Assembly: GCF_040183065.1 (NCBI RefSeq)
Contig: NC_091122.1
Location: 84,679,455-84,743,454 of the forward strand
DNA from: Periplaneta americana
Taxonomy: Eukaryota > Arthropoda > Insecta > Blattodea > Blattidae
Direction of reading: 5' to 3'
DNA length: 64,000 bases
A model generated the notes under the pieces. The model did no database searches. It worked only from the letters and a program-made list of their open reading frames with translations, and was not told where the DNA came from. The translations under genes were made by a program, and so were the position numbers. Position 1 is the stretch's first letter; every line of letters begins with the position of its first letter. This document shows positions 35,017 through 46,479 of this stretch, one piece after another.

Positions 35017-35098
35017 TTTTCATTATCCTTCACATTCTCATCTTAAAATTGTGATTTCTTCAGTTAACATATCTGATATCTGAGAAAAGTTATTTACA
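35017..35098 (+). repeat. 82-bp insert in the Helitron, copy of 33284-33365
   Basis: It interrupts the 5' part of the Helitron between GTAGCAGAAA and AAAATAATTGGTCC. The copy is identical by eye to the one outside. Confidence 0.9.
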
Positions 35099-35731
35099 AA
35101 AATAATTGGTCCTAACATATATAATTAACCACCCTGAAACCGAAAATTGCTTTTTTTTTAATTTTTGTTTGTATGTCTGTCTGTCTGTCTGTATATTTGT
35201 TACCTTTTCACGCGATAATGGCTGAACGGATTTCGATGAAAATTGGCATATAAATTAAGTTCGTTGTAACTTAGATTTTAGGCTATATGGCATTCAAAAT
35301 ACATTATTTAAAAGGGGGTTATAAGGGGGGCTGAATTAAATAAATCGAAATATCTCGCTTATTATTGATTTTTGTGAAACATGTTACATAACAAAAGATT
35401 CTTCACAAATAATTTTCGATAAGTTTTATTCCATGAAAAATGTTGATAGGACTGATATTTAATGAGATAAATGAGTTTTAAAATTAAAATAACTGCCATC
35501 TAAGCCGTGTAATGAATTGAAAAACAAATGACTTCGTCTATAAGGAGCCTTGGACAGCAACAATCGAAAGCTATGAAAGATAGCCTACAGAGTATGTTTC
35601 TGTGTTTGTATGAAGTAATATCGGAAGCTAAATTAACCGATTTGTATAATTAATTATTATTTCACCACTGGAAAGTGTAGTTTCTCTAGATGGACATAAT
35701 GCTATAATGTTATTACAGTAACTTCTGATAT

Positions 35732-35841
35732 GATATAATATAATATAATATAATATAATATAATATAATATAATATAATATAATATAATATAATATAATA
35801 TAATATAATATAATATAATATAATATAATATAATATAATAT
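35732..35841. repeat. (TATAA)n pentanucleotide array
   Basis: About 22 near-perfect units of TAATA/TATAA in the middle of the Helitron. Confidence 0.95.
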
Positions 35842-35871
35842 GTAATATTATATAATATAATTTAAGTTATT

Positions 35872-36035
35872 TGAAGGGTTCAGTATCATAGTGGGCCAAG
35901 CGCCATTTATTGAATACGTAGAAAACAAGGGTTAAAATTAAGTTATTACCATAATTCAATGGAAACCTATAACAAGTAAAATAAAATATACACTTAAATC
36001 TAAATGATGTCAATCTTCATTAAACTATGGTTGCA
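35872..36035. mobile_element. CCATAGTG MITE, truncated copy 2
   Basis: It matches 12677-12924 in inverse orientation. The left TIR (ATCATAGTGGGCCAAGCGCC) and centre are present; the sequence ends at AAACTATGG, so the other TIR (about 70 bp) is missing. It lies inside the Helitron. Confidence 0.8.
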
Positions 36036-36655
36036 TGTAATAAAAATTAAGAAACATGTTAAAGGAATTGTCATTGCACCAAATGAGTGTCTCTGGACCG
36101 AAATGATCGCATTTTAATTATTTGGATGCAATTTAAATTAAGTAACATATTACACGATTTATCCTTCTATCAAACACGAATGTTCCCTGGATAAAATGTC
36201 CTATTTTAATTATGTAATTACTTTATATTTATTTCTAACGGGTGCAGCGGAGCGCACGGGTACGGCTAGTATAAAATATATTAAAATTTACATAATATCT
36301 TGTGGCCTAATTTTTCTATTTTCAAAGATATGGGCATTATTGCATTATTGTCTTTTGCACAAAAGCATGTTAAATCAGTGTACAAAATTTCAAAATTCGA
36401 CATCTAATGGTTGTGGAGTTATGAAATAATATGTGTGAAAATTTTCAAATGTTGGAAGATTTAATTTAAAGTAAAAAGTTAATTTTAAAAAATATTGTTA
36501 GTAACCTGTTTTATACTTTTATCAGATATTTAAGTTCTAATAAGTCTGGTTGTGGTACCTTGTAATTTTTGTCCAATTGTGAGTTCATTTCCTTATAAAA
36601 TTTTAGAAATTTAAATACTGCATTTTCTGATAATATCTGTGGTCGTTCACGTGCA

Positions 36656-37059
36656 TATACCCTTACGATATTTTACAAATATTGCAGGATTTTTTTCTAC
36701 ATATAGGAGTAATACGCTTCAATTGAAAAAGGAAACATTTGTACAGTGTTAACAAAAGATGTGAAAAACCTTATGTGAAACATACGGACCATGCTTATAA
36801 TTCTGCAATTCGGAACAGGCCTAATCATTGTCTTAAAATTCATGTTGGAATGTGATGTTACCAGTGCTTTTCTTCTGAAGGAAAAGGTTATGGAACTCTG
36901 TGCAGAACATATTATACGAACGGGGAGATGAGTACTGTTCAGTGCGCGTAAATTTTGCCGTTTTTAACCTTCTTTTCGTCCAACTTTAAAACTTTCAAAA
37001 CTTAAGCGTAGCTCGAAGAATAATTATGTTGAAACCATAATTTTATTAACACATTTCCA
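36656..37059. other. No gene seen before the LINE
   Basis: This may hold the eroded 5' part of the LINE that follows; no protein blocks could be read. Confidence 0.35.
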
Positions 37060-37067
37060 GTTGCAAG

Positions 37068-37592
37068 ATGAAAATCTTAACAAAAAGATGCCGGAACGCG
37101 TTCCGGCGTGTTCTGCCAGAAAACGATGTCAATAACATAATTGAAATGATCAGTCATACCAATGTGAGATTCCGCAATCTTTTCAGCGGGTATGACAAGC
37201 CGCATATTCACAGGAGGGTGTGGAGTGTGAATATACGACTTAAGTGGGTTATGATGAGAACTGGGGTATCACACATTGATTTGAAAGATGTAAGTCCTAT
37301 AAGAAGGTATGAATATACGTCATGTGGACTGCATCTAAATGATAGAGGCAAGGAGCACCTTTCGGTTCTTATTGCTAATAGCATCAGAGGTAGCTATGTT
37401 AAAAAGCAGAATTGTAATATTTCTGTGTTAGTGAATGCTAAGGAGAAGCCTTTTTTTAGGTTAAACCTCCCACCAGTAAGGTGTTTAAAACAAGTTCAAT
37501 TAAGTTATGAATATTCAGATGTTTCTAGTAACGAATATTCTAACCACAGTAACTTCTCTATTTTTCATCAAACTATTAGGGGATTAAAATAA
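37068..37592 (+). pseudogene. ORF1-type protein with SGNH-hydrolase-like end
   Basis: An open frame of 174 codons. Residues about 40-100 read SGYDKPHIHRRVWSVNIRLK, then GVSHIDLKDVSPIRRYEYTS and CGLHLNDRGKEHLSVLIANS. The GLHLNxRGK block with the preceding Asp and the His is the C-terminal catalytic part (D..H) of SGNH/GDSL esterase domains, which occur in ORF1 or linked regions of CR1-type LINEs. The frame ends FSIFHQTIRGLK, the first residues of the endonuclease, then a stop. So the two domains were continuous or adjacent. The N-terminal half is missing. It is called a pseudogene because the LINE is decayed. Confidence 0.6.
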
Positions 37593-38399
37593 AAAAAAAC
37601 TTATTAATTGATCAATTCCTTAAATATAAACCTTAGATATTATGTATAACTGAACATCATATGAAAGAACAGGAAATATTACAACTATTTTACGTAAGAG
37701 ATTCTCATTTCTGTAGATGTCTTCCAAAAAGAGAGTGCTTGTATTTTTATCAGAGAGGATCTGTTATTATTTTAATAAAATTGATATATCCGACTTCTGT
37801 CTTGAACAAGATATTAAAATCTGTGGAATACAAGTTGGTTGCAAGATATCAAATTTAATTATCTTATGTATTTATAGGGTGCCAAAAGGAGATTGTAAAA
37901 AAATTATAACTAACTTAGATTAATTATTGAAAAGACTTTACAAACCACATAACAAATTTGTAAACTATGATGATATAAACAGATTATCTATCAGCTAGTT
38001 TACGTAAAAGTAAACTAAACTCGCTTTTTGAAAATTATCTTAGTCTCACAGTAAATTTCTCAACCAGAATAGAAGCTGGAAGTAATACAACCATTGATAA
38101 TATTTATAGATAAAAATAGATTGAATTCCTATTCAACAGTACCATTAATCAATGGTCTGTCTGATGATGCACAATTTTTAAGTGTTTTCAATGTGAGTGA
38201 AAAATTTCAAAATATTAATTTAAAAACTAAGAAGAGGATTATAAGTGCTGAATCTCTTTATCATTAAAATACATGTCTACAAAATTAGTCTTGGGAAAAT
38301 GTACCGGTACCATTGATATCAATAGTAAATTTAATACATTTTTCACTACATTTACGAATTATTTCAATTAATGTTTTTCGAATAGATGGTGAAAAATTT

Positions 38400-38735
38400 T
38401 AAAGGGGGTCTTTCACTGAAAACCCAGCATTCTATAGTCTTTCCTATTTTCTGCCTTCCTTTTTATCTCCGCATATGATCCATATATCTTCATGTCGTCT
38501 ATCGCCTGATATCTTTTTCTGCCCCGAACTCTTCTCCTGTTCACCATTCTGTTCAGTGCAACTTTCAGAAGCCAGTTTCTTCTCAACCAATAACCCAGCC
38601 AATGTCTTTTCCTCTTTCTGATAAGTGTCAGCATTATTATTTCTTGATCCATTCTTTCCAACACAGTTTCGTTTCTTACTTTGTCTGTCCATTTCACGTG
38701 CTCCATCCTCCTCCATATCCACATTTGAAAGTAAG
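38400..38735 (-). pseudogene. Fragment of another LINE (RT C-terminal tail) inserted in the older LINE
   Basis: A minus-strand frame of 103 codons reads MEHVKWTDKVRNETVLERMD, then LIRKRKRHWLGYWLRRNWLL, VNRRRVRGRKRYQAID, KIYGSYAEIKRKAENRKDYR. This is the basic C-terminal tail of an RTE-like LINE family distinct from the one at 54 kb. It interrupts the older LINE on the opposite strand. Only the last 340 bp of the element are present, a strongly 5'-truncated insertion. Confidence 0.78.
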
Positions 38736-39401
38736 AATATTGATGATCCTCATATTCTTAACTATTATAAGAACTACTGCAAAATTGTCAAAAGTTATAA
38801 AAGAGGCAAAGAGAATGTATCTGAATGAAAACAATACAAAATTCAGATAATAAAATAAAAACTGTTTGGGATATTATTAAAAATGAAACTAATTGATAAT
38901 CAAAGAATGAAAATATTACTTATATTGAAATCAATAATTGTAGAGTACCCAAAATCAATTATACTTCTATAAAAATATTATTTATTGAGGACTTAAAAAT
39001 TCAAGATTGTATAGCAGATGCTACAATTGGTTTGGTTACATAACAGATGCATTTAACACGGAATTGCTAGGTCTCAAATAATTTATTCCCGCCACCGCAG
39101 CAGAAATCATGCATGTGATAAAACATCTAAACACGGTCCTCTTGATATGATGAAATACCAAGTAAAGTTCTGAAAGCCTGTTCTGAAATAATATCCCCTC
39201 CGTTAAGCTGTTTATCCAATTTGTCAATGCAATGTGTTACTTTTCCAGAAATACTCAAATATTCAATAGTAAAAGCAACATACAAAAATGGATATAAATG
39301 TACTATTGTTAATTATATACTCAAATGTACTGTAGCTAATTATAGACCTATATCATTAATAACAAAATTCTCAAGCGTGTTTGAGAAAGTTATGTTCTAT
39401 A

Positions 39402-42243
39402 TAGACATCGGATTTTTAGGCACTAAAAATTGCAGTTTTAGGCGCCTAAAATAAGCTCAAAATTTGTAAAATTAGGCTCTATTTTTATGAAAATAGGCAT
39501 TTTAGGCACATCAAGGTATCATACTTATTTCTTTCACTGAAATTTTTAGTTATACACTAAAATACGCACAAAAAATTATGTTTAAACATTAAAAAAGAAT
39601 ACTATATTATATTTATAAACAGAGCTGCACAAATTTAATATATTGAAACTAATGAAATAATGATTATTGATATCAAGATTACTCATTTTAAGTTACTGAA
39701 ATTCAGTTCCATGCTCAGACTTTATTATAATTATCTGCACAGTACACCACCAGAATTTTTTCTAAATTCTCCACAGTTAATCTTTGCCTTCTGTCACTGA
39801 GAATCATTTTGAAAGCAGAAAAACTTCTTTCAACCGAAACTGATGTGAGAGGCGCAAATTTTAAATTAGGTACAATAGAAACATCAATACTTACTGGAAC
39901 ATTTACACTTTCCCCCGATATCACTCTTGATACTTTTTCCAACAATGAAAATCCTACATTCTTATTTAATACGTTGTCCCACTTATTTTTAACTTTTTTC
40001 CCAGTTTCGCCCAAAGCAGAATGTATGTTCACTTGAGCTTCCTTTACTATTGCTATTTGGCTACAAAGAGATTGTTTTTCACGTTCTAATTGTTCAATGC
40101 TTGCAGGCATGAAAGAAAAGTTTGATGTTATGTAGGCAATATCGTTTTTCACTCGTGAGTCATTCAGACAATCTTTCACTGCTTTCACACACGCTGCACT
40201 ATCAGTTTCAGATAATTTGTCAATAACTGTGACCACTTCTTTAAAATACTTAGAATAATACACCACTGACTGAATCCTGGTTCCCCATCGTGTAACAACC
40301 GGCTGAGGTGGGAGTGGGATATCTGGAAAGTTCTCTCTGAATATTGAAATCCTGGATGGGGCTTTACAAAAAAATTTTTTTGTGTTAGAAATAAACGAAT
40401 TGACAAGAGGAAATTAATTCCGGATTGTTTCAGAAACCCTGTGAAGCTAGATAGGTTACATGCGTGAGGTTAGGATAAAATATTTTAAGAAGTGGAGCTG
40501 CAGCAACCATGTATGAGGCAGCATCAGTACAAAACAACAGAACTTTAGAATCGTCTATATTACCTGAGTATAAAGACTGTAGGCCTTTATTTACAAAATA
40601 AGCAATGGCTTGGCTATTCACTTTCGAAAGTTCCTTAACACATACGAGGTGTGGAATCGAAGGTCCATCAGGACTAAGTTTTCCTACTACCATATTTGCT
40701 ATATACCTATTCATAGGATCTGAGGTTTCATCCACAGAGACCCATATGTAAGAATCACCTATATCCTCCCGAATGGAAGCTAAAGTTTCATTGTATATTG
40801 TCTAAGTGATTTTTTCTTAGGCTCGACTCAGATGGGATATTTTGTTTGCAGTATTTTTGTAAAAACTGTCTTAAAACCGGATTTTCAATTGCATTCCAGG
40901 GAATGTTAGCAGCAACAAACGCTCTGGTTAAATCAGCATAGAAATTGCTGCTGAGATTGGATGAAGTAGGCTGTGTTAGTAAAGTTTGTTGCAGTTGATT
41001 TTTCTGCTGAGCTTCAGCCTTATGAGCCGCTCCTTTCACATGCTGCTTTAGGTGGCACTTCTTTTCTTGCGAAATCTAAAAATGTAAAGTAAACTGAATT
41101 AAAATAAAATCCTAATTGTTGTATTGCCGTATTTCTATCACAAAGTTAGTGGGTTCGAACAATCAAAATTTTAATGACCTGCAAATACTTTAACTATCGG
41201 AATTTAAAAAGGTTAAAGTGTAGTGGTCTTAAAAAGAATTATACCTCAGGATAGCTCAGTCAATGTATAAATATTATAGGCCTACTCATTAAAATTAATA
41301 GAATTTATATATTTCAACTATTGTTACATACCTGTTTGCTACAAATATTGCAGAATATTATTTTTCCATCATAAGTGAATTCTGAATATTCTGTTAGCCA
41401 TTGCCGGATCAATGTAGATTTTGCACTTATATTTTTCGGCATTATCGCGTTAAACTTCACAGGAAAACGTCCTACCGCTCAAAACTTCTCAACACAAATA
41501 AGGTGAGGGAAAGAGCAACTGTTAACGAGCATTCAAATGAACCGTTGTTATTGAGATTCAATTGGACAAAAATACAAAGTTCCACTTATTGTTGCATTTC
41601 CTGGTAGTGTTAACACTAGGAGGGCCATTCTTTTAAATATTTTGTAACGGTTTACCCTACTAATTCACAGTTTTACGACTTTTCATAAATATTTCAAAAA
41701 CACTCTTTCTCCAAAAATTGTGATTTTATGACACTCTGAAGGGCAGTACAGCTAATCGGTTTCAGACCGAAAACAGTCATTTTTATAGTATAGTATATCT
41801 CTGAATCGGTAGCAGCACATGTTGTGATTGTTGCCTGCTTCAAAACTAAGGCTGGTTCTTTGTCGGCATTTATGCCTCCAAACATGTTAAATTCGGTGAA
41901 ATCTATTGCGAGTGTCGTGAGATTCAAAACATTTTGTTTCCTTTATCAATGGTTTCATGGCCGGTGTGAAGCAAACTTTCCACTTTTTAAATGCCTTAAA
42001 TTTCGCAGTGAATGCATGTATAAATTATAAAAAGTAAGAGTAAAATGCGAAACTTTACAGTGAGTTAGGCATTTTTAGGCGAATATTAACAAATTAGGCT
42101 CTAATAACCGTTTTAGGGCATTTTAGGGCACTATAAAACTCTTTGAATACCTTTCAATTTCCATGAAACACAAATATTAATAATTATTTTTACTTCTCTC
42201 CTAAAGAAACAAAATAGGCATTTGCCCTAGAATCCGATGTCTG
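39402..42243 (-). mobile_element. hAT transposon inserted in the LINE RT gene
   Basis: TIRs: left TAGACATCGGATTTTTAGGC, right inverted CAGACATCGGATTCTAGGGC. Subterminal regions contain many TTTTAGGC or TTAGGCAC words on both sides, typical transposase-binding repeats of hAT. The flanks, joined, restore the LINE codons for EKVMFYNRLYHYL across the insertion point, proving insertion into the LINE. The 8-bp duplication is eroded (CTATATAG against CTGATAATAG). The transposase lies on the minus strand. Confidence 0.8.
39715..41442 (-). pseudogene. hAT transposase, two exons, decayed
   Basis: Exon 1 runs from ATG at 41442 to 41332 (37 codons). A GTATGT donor follows, and a TTTTTAG acceptor ends at 41076, so the 256-bp intron is in phase 0. 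Joining the exons brings CNIC to CHLKQHVKGAAHK, a CxxC...HxxxH BED-type finger, which supports the intron. Then FVAANIPWNAIENPVLRQF; a frameshift near 40800; YIWVSVDETSDP and LLFCTDAASYMV (catalytic-type Asps); another shift near 40440; PLPPQPVVTRWGT; LTSVSVERSFSAFKMIL, the dimerisation domain, ending at 39715. Total about 550 codons. The same family as 7.0-8.3 kb. Two frameshifts inactivate it. Confidence 0.75.
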
Positions 42244-43429
42244 ATAATAGATTATATCATTATCTGGAATACAACAGTATATTAGTTTTAGAGCAGTTTG
42301 GATTTAGAAAACAAAAATCGATAGAGAACGCTTCTTTTAGGTTGGTGGATGAAGTGCTAAATTCTTTAAATTCGAAATTACATGTCGGAGAGATTTTTTG
42401 TGATTTTGCTAAAGTATTTGATTGTGTAGATCACAATATATCAGTAAAAAAATTATAAAGCGTTATTGTTTTATCAAATAGAAAACAAAGAATAGAAATA
42501 AATATACCAATTAGTCACAAAGTTCCTTCTTCAGAATTTAGAAGTATTAAACATGGAGTTCCCCAGTGGTCAGTTTTAGGCCCATTATTGTTTCTAGTTT
42601 GTATTATGAATTAGCCTTAATCGTTAATAATAATTTATCCCATGCAATGTTATTTTCAGATCATACAAGTGTGATTATATCAAGAAACAATACGATCAAT
42701 TTATATAAACACTACTAATACAGTGTTGAATCTAATCAATGAATGGTTCCATGAAAATAAACTGACACTTAATGTTGATAAACTTAGTGTGATCAAATTC
42801 AGTACCCATAATAGTGCTCAGTTTTCCTGCAGTATTAGATTAAATTAAACTCATCTCAAAGAATTTGTAAGCACAAAGTTTTTTGGTTTAGTGCTGGATA
42901 ATCACTTGAACTGGAAAACACACATAGAACGTATTACTCCTAAATTGAGCTCTGCCCGTTATACATTAAAATTCTTATCTTCTATTGGTAATATAAACAT
43001 ACTTAAAATGTTATAGTTTGCATATTTTCATTCCGTAATGAAACATGAATTAATATTCTAAGGAAACTCACCTGAAGCTAAACACATTTTTGTTTTACAA
43101 AAGAAAGCTATAGGAATAATGGTTGATGTGCATAAAATGATATCATAGAAAAGAATTTTCCAAAATGTTGGCTACAAATCTTGACTTTATCTTGTGAGTC
43201 CATTCTTTTCCTAATGATATCTTATATTGAAATCGAGATACATTTAGTACTAATCAGACATTCATAATTTTAATACAAGACATAAATCAGATCTTCATCT
43301 ATCCTCTGTTAGTCTTAACTGTTATAAAAAGGAATTCACTATTCAGGTATTGCAGTCTTCAATGCACTGTCTAATTATCTTTAAGCTTTAAAGGACAATG
43401 AGAAAAGGTTTAGAACAGAATTAACCAAA

Positions 43430-44045
43430 TTTCTACATAACTTCTACACAACTGAAGAATTGTTGTAAATGCGTGTATGTTTGTAAATTGAATTATTCTA
43501 CTTCATATGAAATTTACAATTTTGTATAGCTCAACTGAATATATGCTTGTAAATTGAATTAATCTATTTACTATGTATTGTATATTTTTGTGTAATTAAC
43601 TGATGAATTCTATATGCTATAAATTGAATAGTAATCTGTATAGCTCAACTGAAGAATTGTTTATATTTGTAAATTAAATTAATCTACTTGATATGAATTT
43701 TACAATTTTGTATAGTTCAACTAAACTATGCTTGTAAATTGAATTTATTTGTTTACTATGGATTGTATAATTTTGTATAGCTTGGCTGATGACTTGTATA
43801 TGCTGTAAATTGAATAGTAATCTGTATATCTTAACTGATGAATTGTTTATGCTTGTAAATTAAAGTAATTTGCATGATATATATGATCAATTTTTCTATA
43901 CTTCAACTGATTATTTTTTTTTTTGCTTTTTAATTGAATTAACTTACTTACTACGTATTATATTTTCTACCTCAACTGATGAAAAAAATGTTTAGATTCT
44001 TATACTGAATCATTTGATTGCTATGTATTGTATATATTTTGTAGA
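43430..44045 (+). repeat. Tandem array of about 65-bp units in the LINE 3' UTR
   Basis: Nine or so divergent units, each with CTCAACTGAxGAATTGT, TGCTTGTAAATTGAATTAAT and TATGTATTGTATAATTTTG. Unit lengths of roughly 72, 65 and 50 bp recur in the same order, giving a higher-order period of about 187 bp. Confidence 0.8.
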
Positions 44046-44228
44046 GGCAATAACGTAGGTCAGTCGACAGACTTGCTAGCCTGTTGATCTGAAGCTGCGC
44101 TCGGGCTTGGGTTAGAGCCCCGTTTGGTCTGATTACCTCGTTGGGTTTTTTTCGAGGTTTTCTCCAACCTTAAGGCAAATGCTTGGTAATCTATGGCGAA
44201 TCAACCTCATCTCACCTCACTTCACTTC
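44046..44228 (+). mobile_element. tRNA-derived SINE, second family
   Basis: A head with GTAGGTCAGTCGACAGACT (A-box-like) and GGGTTAGAGCCCC (B-box-like, weak), then TACCTCGTTGGGTTTTTTTC and GAGGTTTTCTCCAACC, then AATCTATGGCGAATCAACCT. The body phrase with -GAGGTTTTxxCC- is shared with the first SINE family, but the head and 3' end differ. It separates the LINE 3' UTR array from the LINE 3' end. Confidence 0.8.
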
Positions 44229-44330
44229 ATCTCGCCAAAACATTGCAAGCTTGTAAAATTTTTACTTGTTCCACATCTTAAAACTTCAATGTTAATGTAA
44301 GATCTATGGAATATAATAAATTGAATTAAA

Positions 44331-44988
44331 AATGACTGGATGTTACTATTATTTAATTAGAGTTAAATATTTATAGAGATTAATTTATTATTATTGAATA
44401 TTATGTTAAAACAACACAACAGCACATAGTATATAAATAATTGTGAATAAGTACTACAAAAACTCAGAAATTCTTTCAGTATCTTCTTCAGTGAACTCTT
44501 CTGCCAATGCTACATGTATCTAGTAGTGCTGCATTCTGTTTTGGTTCATTTATAGGCCTGAATGTTTTCTGTGTTTTCGTATTGATGTTTTATACTAGTT
44601 TTCTTTTATTACTACTATTATTATTACTGCTACAGCGACTACTACTACTACTATTCAAAGTCCATAAGGTGACTTACCCTGTGAGTCTTCCATAAATAAT
44701 GTTAACTTTCGTGTTCTTTGGAATAGCATGAGATGTCACAAACTTTTCCGTAACATAAATTCTAAATCTCTTTCCCCAGTCTCTAAATTCATAAAAATTT
44801 CCGATTCTTACAGTAATCCATGCCATTCTTTAATTTATTATTTCATAAATACTTTAATATTGTAAATATTTACCTTGAGTATTATTATTTTTATTATTAT
44901 CATTGCCTCTAGTAGTCTCCTGTTATTAATGTAACTCTTTTGTTGACATTATTGGCAAATAGCTGTTGGTTACCATATCAATTTTAAC

Positions 44989-45039
<51 letters not shown>

Positions 45040-45647
45040 TATTATTATTGTTATTATTATTATTATAACAGTTATGAAACACTAAATTTTACAGAACAAA
45101 TTTGCGGATTAAAATATGGTGGATGACTGTCGTAATATAAAACTGAAAGTATAGTCTTAATTTTTTTTATAGTTTCTTTGCCTGTTCCTCCAGATTTTCA
45201 AATTATCATCTTCTCTTCTATTATTTGTAATTTATTCAAATATAATTATTGAATTGTTGGTTACAACTATATCTCCCCAAGTTAATTTGTATCTAACAAT
45301 GCTTAGTTAGGTCTCTCTCATGATATTCGTCTTTCTTTCAAGAACGAATGGCCCATTATACTATTGTTTCATTTTCAATGACTCGTAACGACAGCAGAAT
45401 ATTGGCTATGGACAGTTAGTGAACTCAGTAAGTCGTAATCACTATCAGTGCTTTGTCTGCAGCTCAAATATTAAACCTTTAAAAGTTACAATAAATTGTT
45501 ATTTTTTCAGATAATAATTATTATCGTTAAATTTAAATACATGCGTCTCAATGTTATAAAGTTTCATTATGCATTTTTATTAAGCCCAAGACGACAGATA
45601 ATGAACTCTAGATAATACAGAGCTTTCACATAGACGTTCATCCGTGA
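44331..45647. other. No gene seen; (TTA)n at 44991-45066
   Basis: AT-rich with interrupted TTA/CTA tracts at 44.6 and 45.0 kb. No protein blocks. Confidence 0.5.
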
Positions 45648-46176
45648 GTGTGCGGCCGAGCGTTACGGCTAGAAGCACGTTGTTTGCCAGTAGAGTAGGA
45701 TATTTATAGCCCATTCGGTCAAGCGCATAGATTGCTCATGCAAATTAAAATTACAATAACCACCTACCTTTGTCATAGATGATGTTGGAAACGATGTCCT
45801 TATGTCGCCAGACATCTCGCATACCTTTCAAAGAAATTTACATTAACTCGCATTAATTCTTCTTCTGAAATTGATGAAATTTCCTTTCTTTGTTTTTCAG
45901 TTCTTCCAACGTTTGCGGGTTATTTGATACGCTTCATTTTTTAAGTTCCTCATAAATATAAAGCGCCTACGATAAAATCTAGGGATCAACCCTATCTTAA
46001 AAAATGTCTGCAATTAGTGATCACGAGAGATCAGTTGTATGTGCTGTAGTGGAATCTTGTTGAAAAAATGTCTGCGTTCATTCTGTGTCAGATTATTTAT
46101 TCTTCTGGGAATGGTATGATTATGTTATCCTTGCACTTCAGTATATTCACGGTAGTTTTTTTTAATATAGGCCCTA

Positions 46177-46416
46177 TAGGGTAAAGATTTGTAATATTGT
46201 GATACTAGTAATATTGCGATAGTTCTTTTTAAGAATTTCTTACAACTTTACTGAGCGAGAGAAGAATCGGTTTTGTGCAGAAACTTGTCCACGAACATTC
46301 CCTTAATAAATTGACGCAAAAAGCCGATCTCTCTCTCGCTCAGTGAAATTGCAATAAATTCTCAAATTAACTATCACATTATTACTCATATCACAATATT
46401 ACCAACTTTTATCTTA
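46177..46416. mobile_element. MITE with TAGGGTAAAGATTTGTAATA ends
   Basis: Arms of about 100 bp are inverted copies (left TAATATTGTGATACTAG, right inverted TAATATTGTGATATGAG; both contain ACTGAGCGAGAGA). TA at both borders. The end sequence resembles that of the element at 47.5-49.3 kb. Confidence 0.78.
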
Positions 46417-46479
46417 CTTCTGTAAGCATTTACTGTTCACCATTTATCAATATTTTGGTCATGCAATGTCATTTCGTCT

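Larger units (their letters stand above)
34986..36269 (+). mobile_element. Non-autonomous Helitron
   Basis: The 5' end is TCTATATTAATAATAAATC preceded by A; the 3' end is CTAG at 36266-36269 followed by T. Insertion between A and T with TC...CTRR termini is the Helitron rule. Just before CTAG, GTGC...GCGCAC gives a short GC-rich hairpin (about 36242-36257), the other Helitron hallmark. The body contains GGTCCTAACATATATAATTA, a (GTCT)n run and GATAATGGCTGAACGG, a phrase I associate with a widespread insect Helitron family. No Rep/helicase frame is present. It contains an 82-bp duplicate, a pentanucleotide array and a MITE fragment. Confidence 0.72.
34620..36655. mobile_element. Inverted-arm element (arms about 165 bp) holding a Helitron
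   Basis: The segment 34622-34786 recurs inverted at about 36486-36650. Shared phrases include AATGAACTCACAATTGGAC and AGACTTATTAGAACTTAAAT, with scattered changes and a short indel (TAGGC). The arms are too long to be chance. The outer borders grade into dissimilar sequence and I found no clear target duplication, so the superfamily is unknown. The Helitron lies between the arms. Confidence 0.65.
37560..43467 (+). pseudogene. Endonuclease-reverse transcriptase of the Jockey/CR1-like LINE, broken
   Basis: Segments in order: IFHQTIRGLK and CITEHHMKEQEIL (endonuclease, catalytic E/H region) at 37.57-37.68 kb; FENYLSLTVNFSTRI near 38.02 kb; YYKNYCKIVKSYK near 38.76 kb; VANYRPISLITKFSSVFEKV near 39.34 kb; after the hAT, EQFGFRKQKSIENASFRL and FCDFAKVFDCVDH (first RT Asp) near 42.3-42.43 kb; GPLLFLVC near 42.58 kb; a changed catalytic motif AMLFSDHTSVI in place of FADD near 42.65 kb; FFGLVLDNHLNWKTHI near 42.9 kb; NTRHKSDLHLSSVSLN near 43.3 kb. 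Many stops and shifts. Loss of the YxDD Asp pair confirms inactivity. Confidence 0.75.
37060..44330 (+). mobile_element. Old Jockey/CR1-like LINE with four insertions
   Basis: Protein blocks of one LINE can be followed in order across 7.3 kb: an ORF1-like SGNH tail, APE endonuclease pieces, RT and the post-RT domain, then a 3' end reading CTTGTTCCACATCTTAAAAC and GATCTATGGAATATAATAAA. The order is interrupted by a LINE fragment (38.40-38.74 kb), a hAT transposon (39.40-42.24 kb), a tandem array in the 3' UTR (43.43-44.04 kb) and a SINE (44.05-44.23 kb). Without them the LINE is about 3.6-4.2 kb. Confidence 0.78.
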
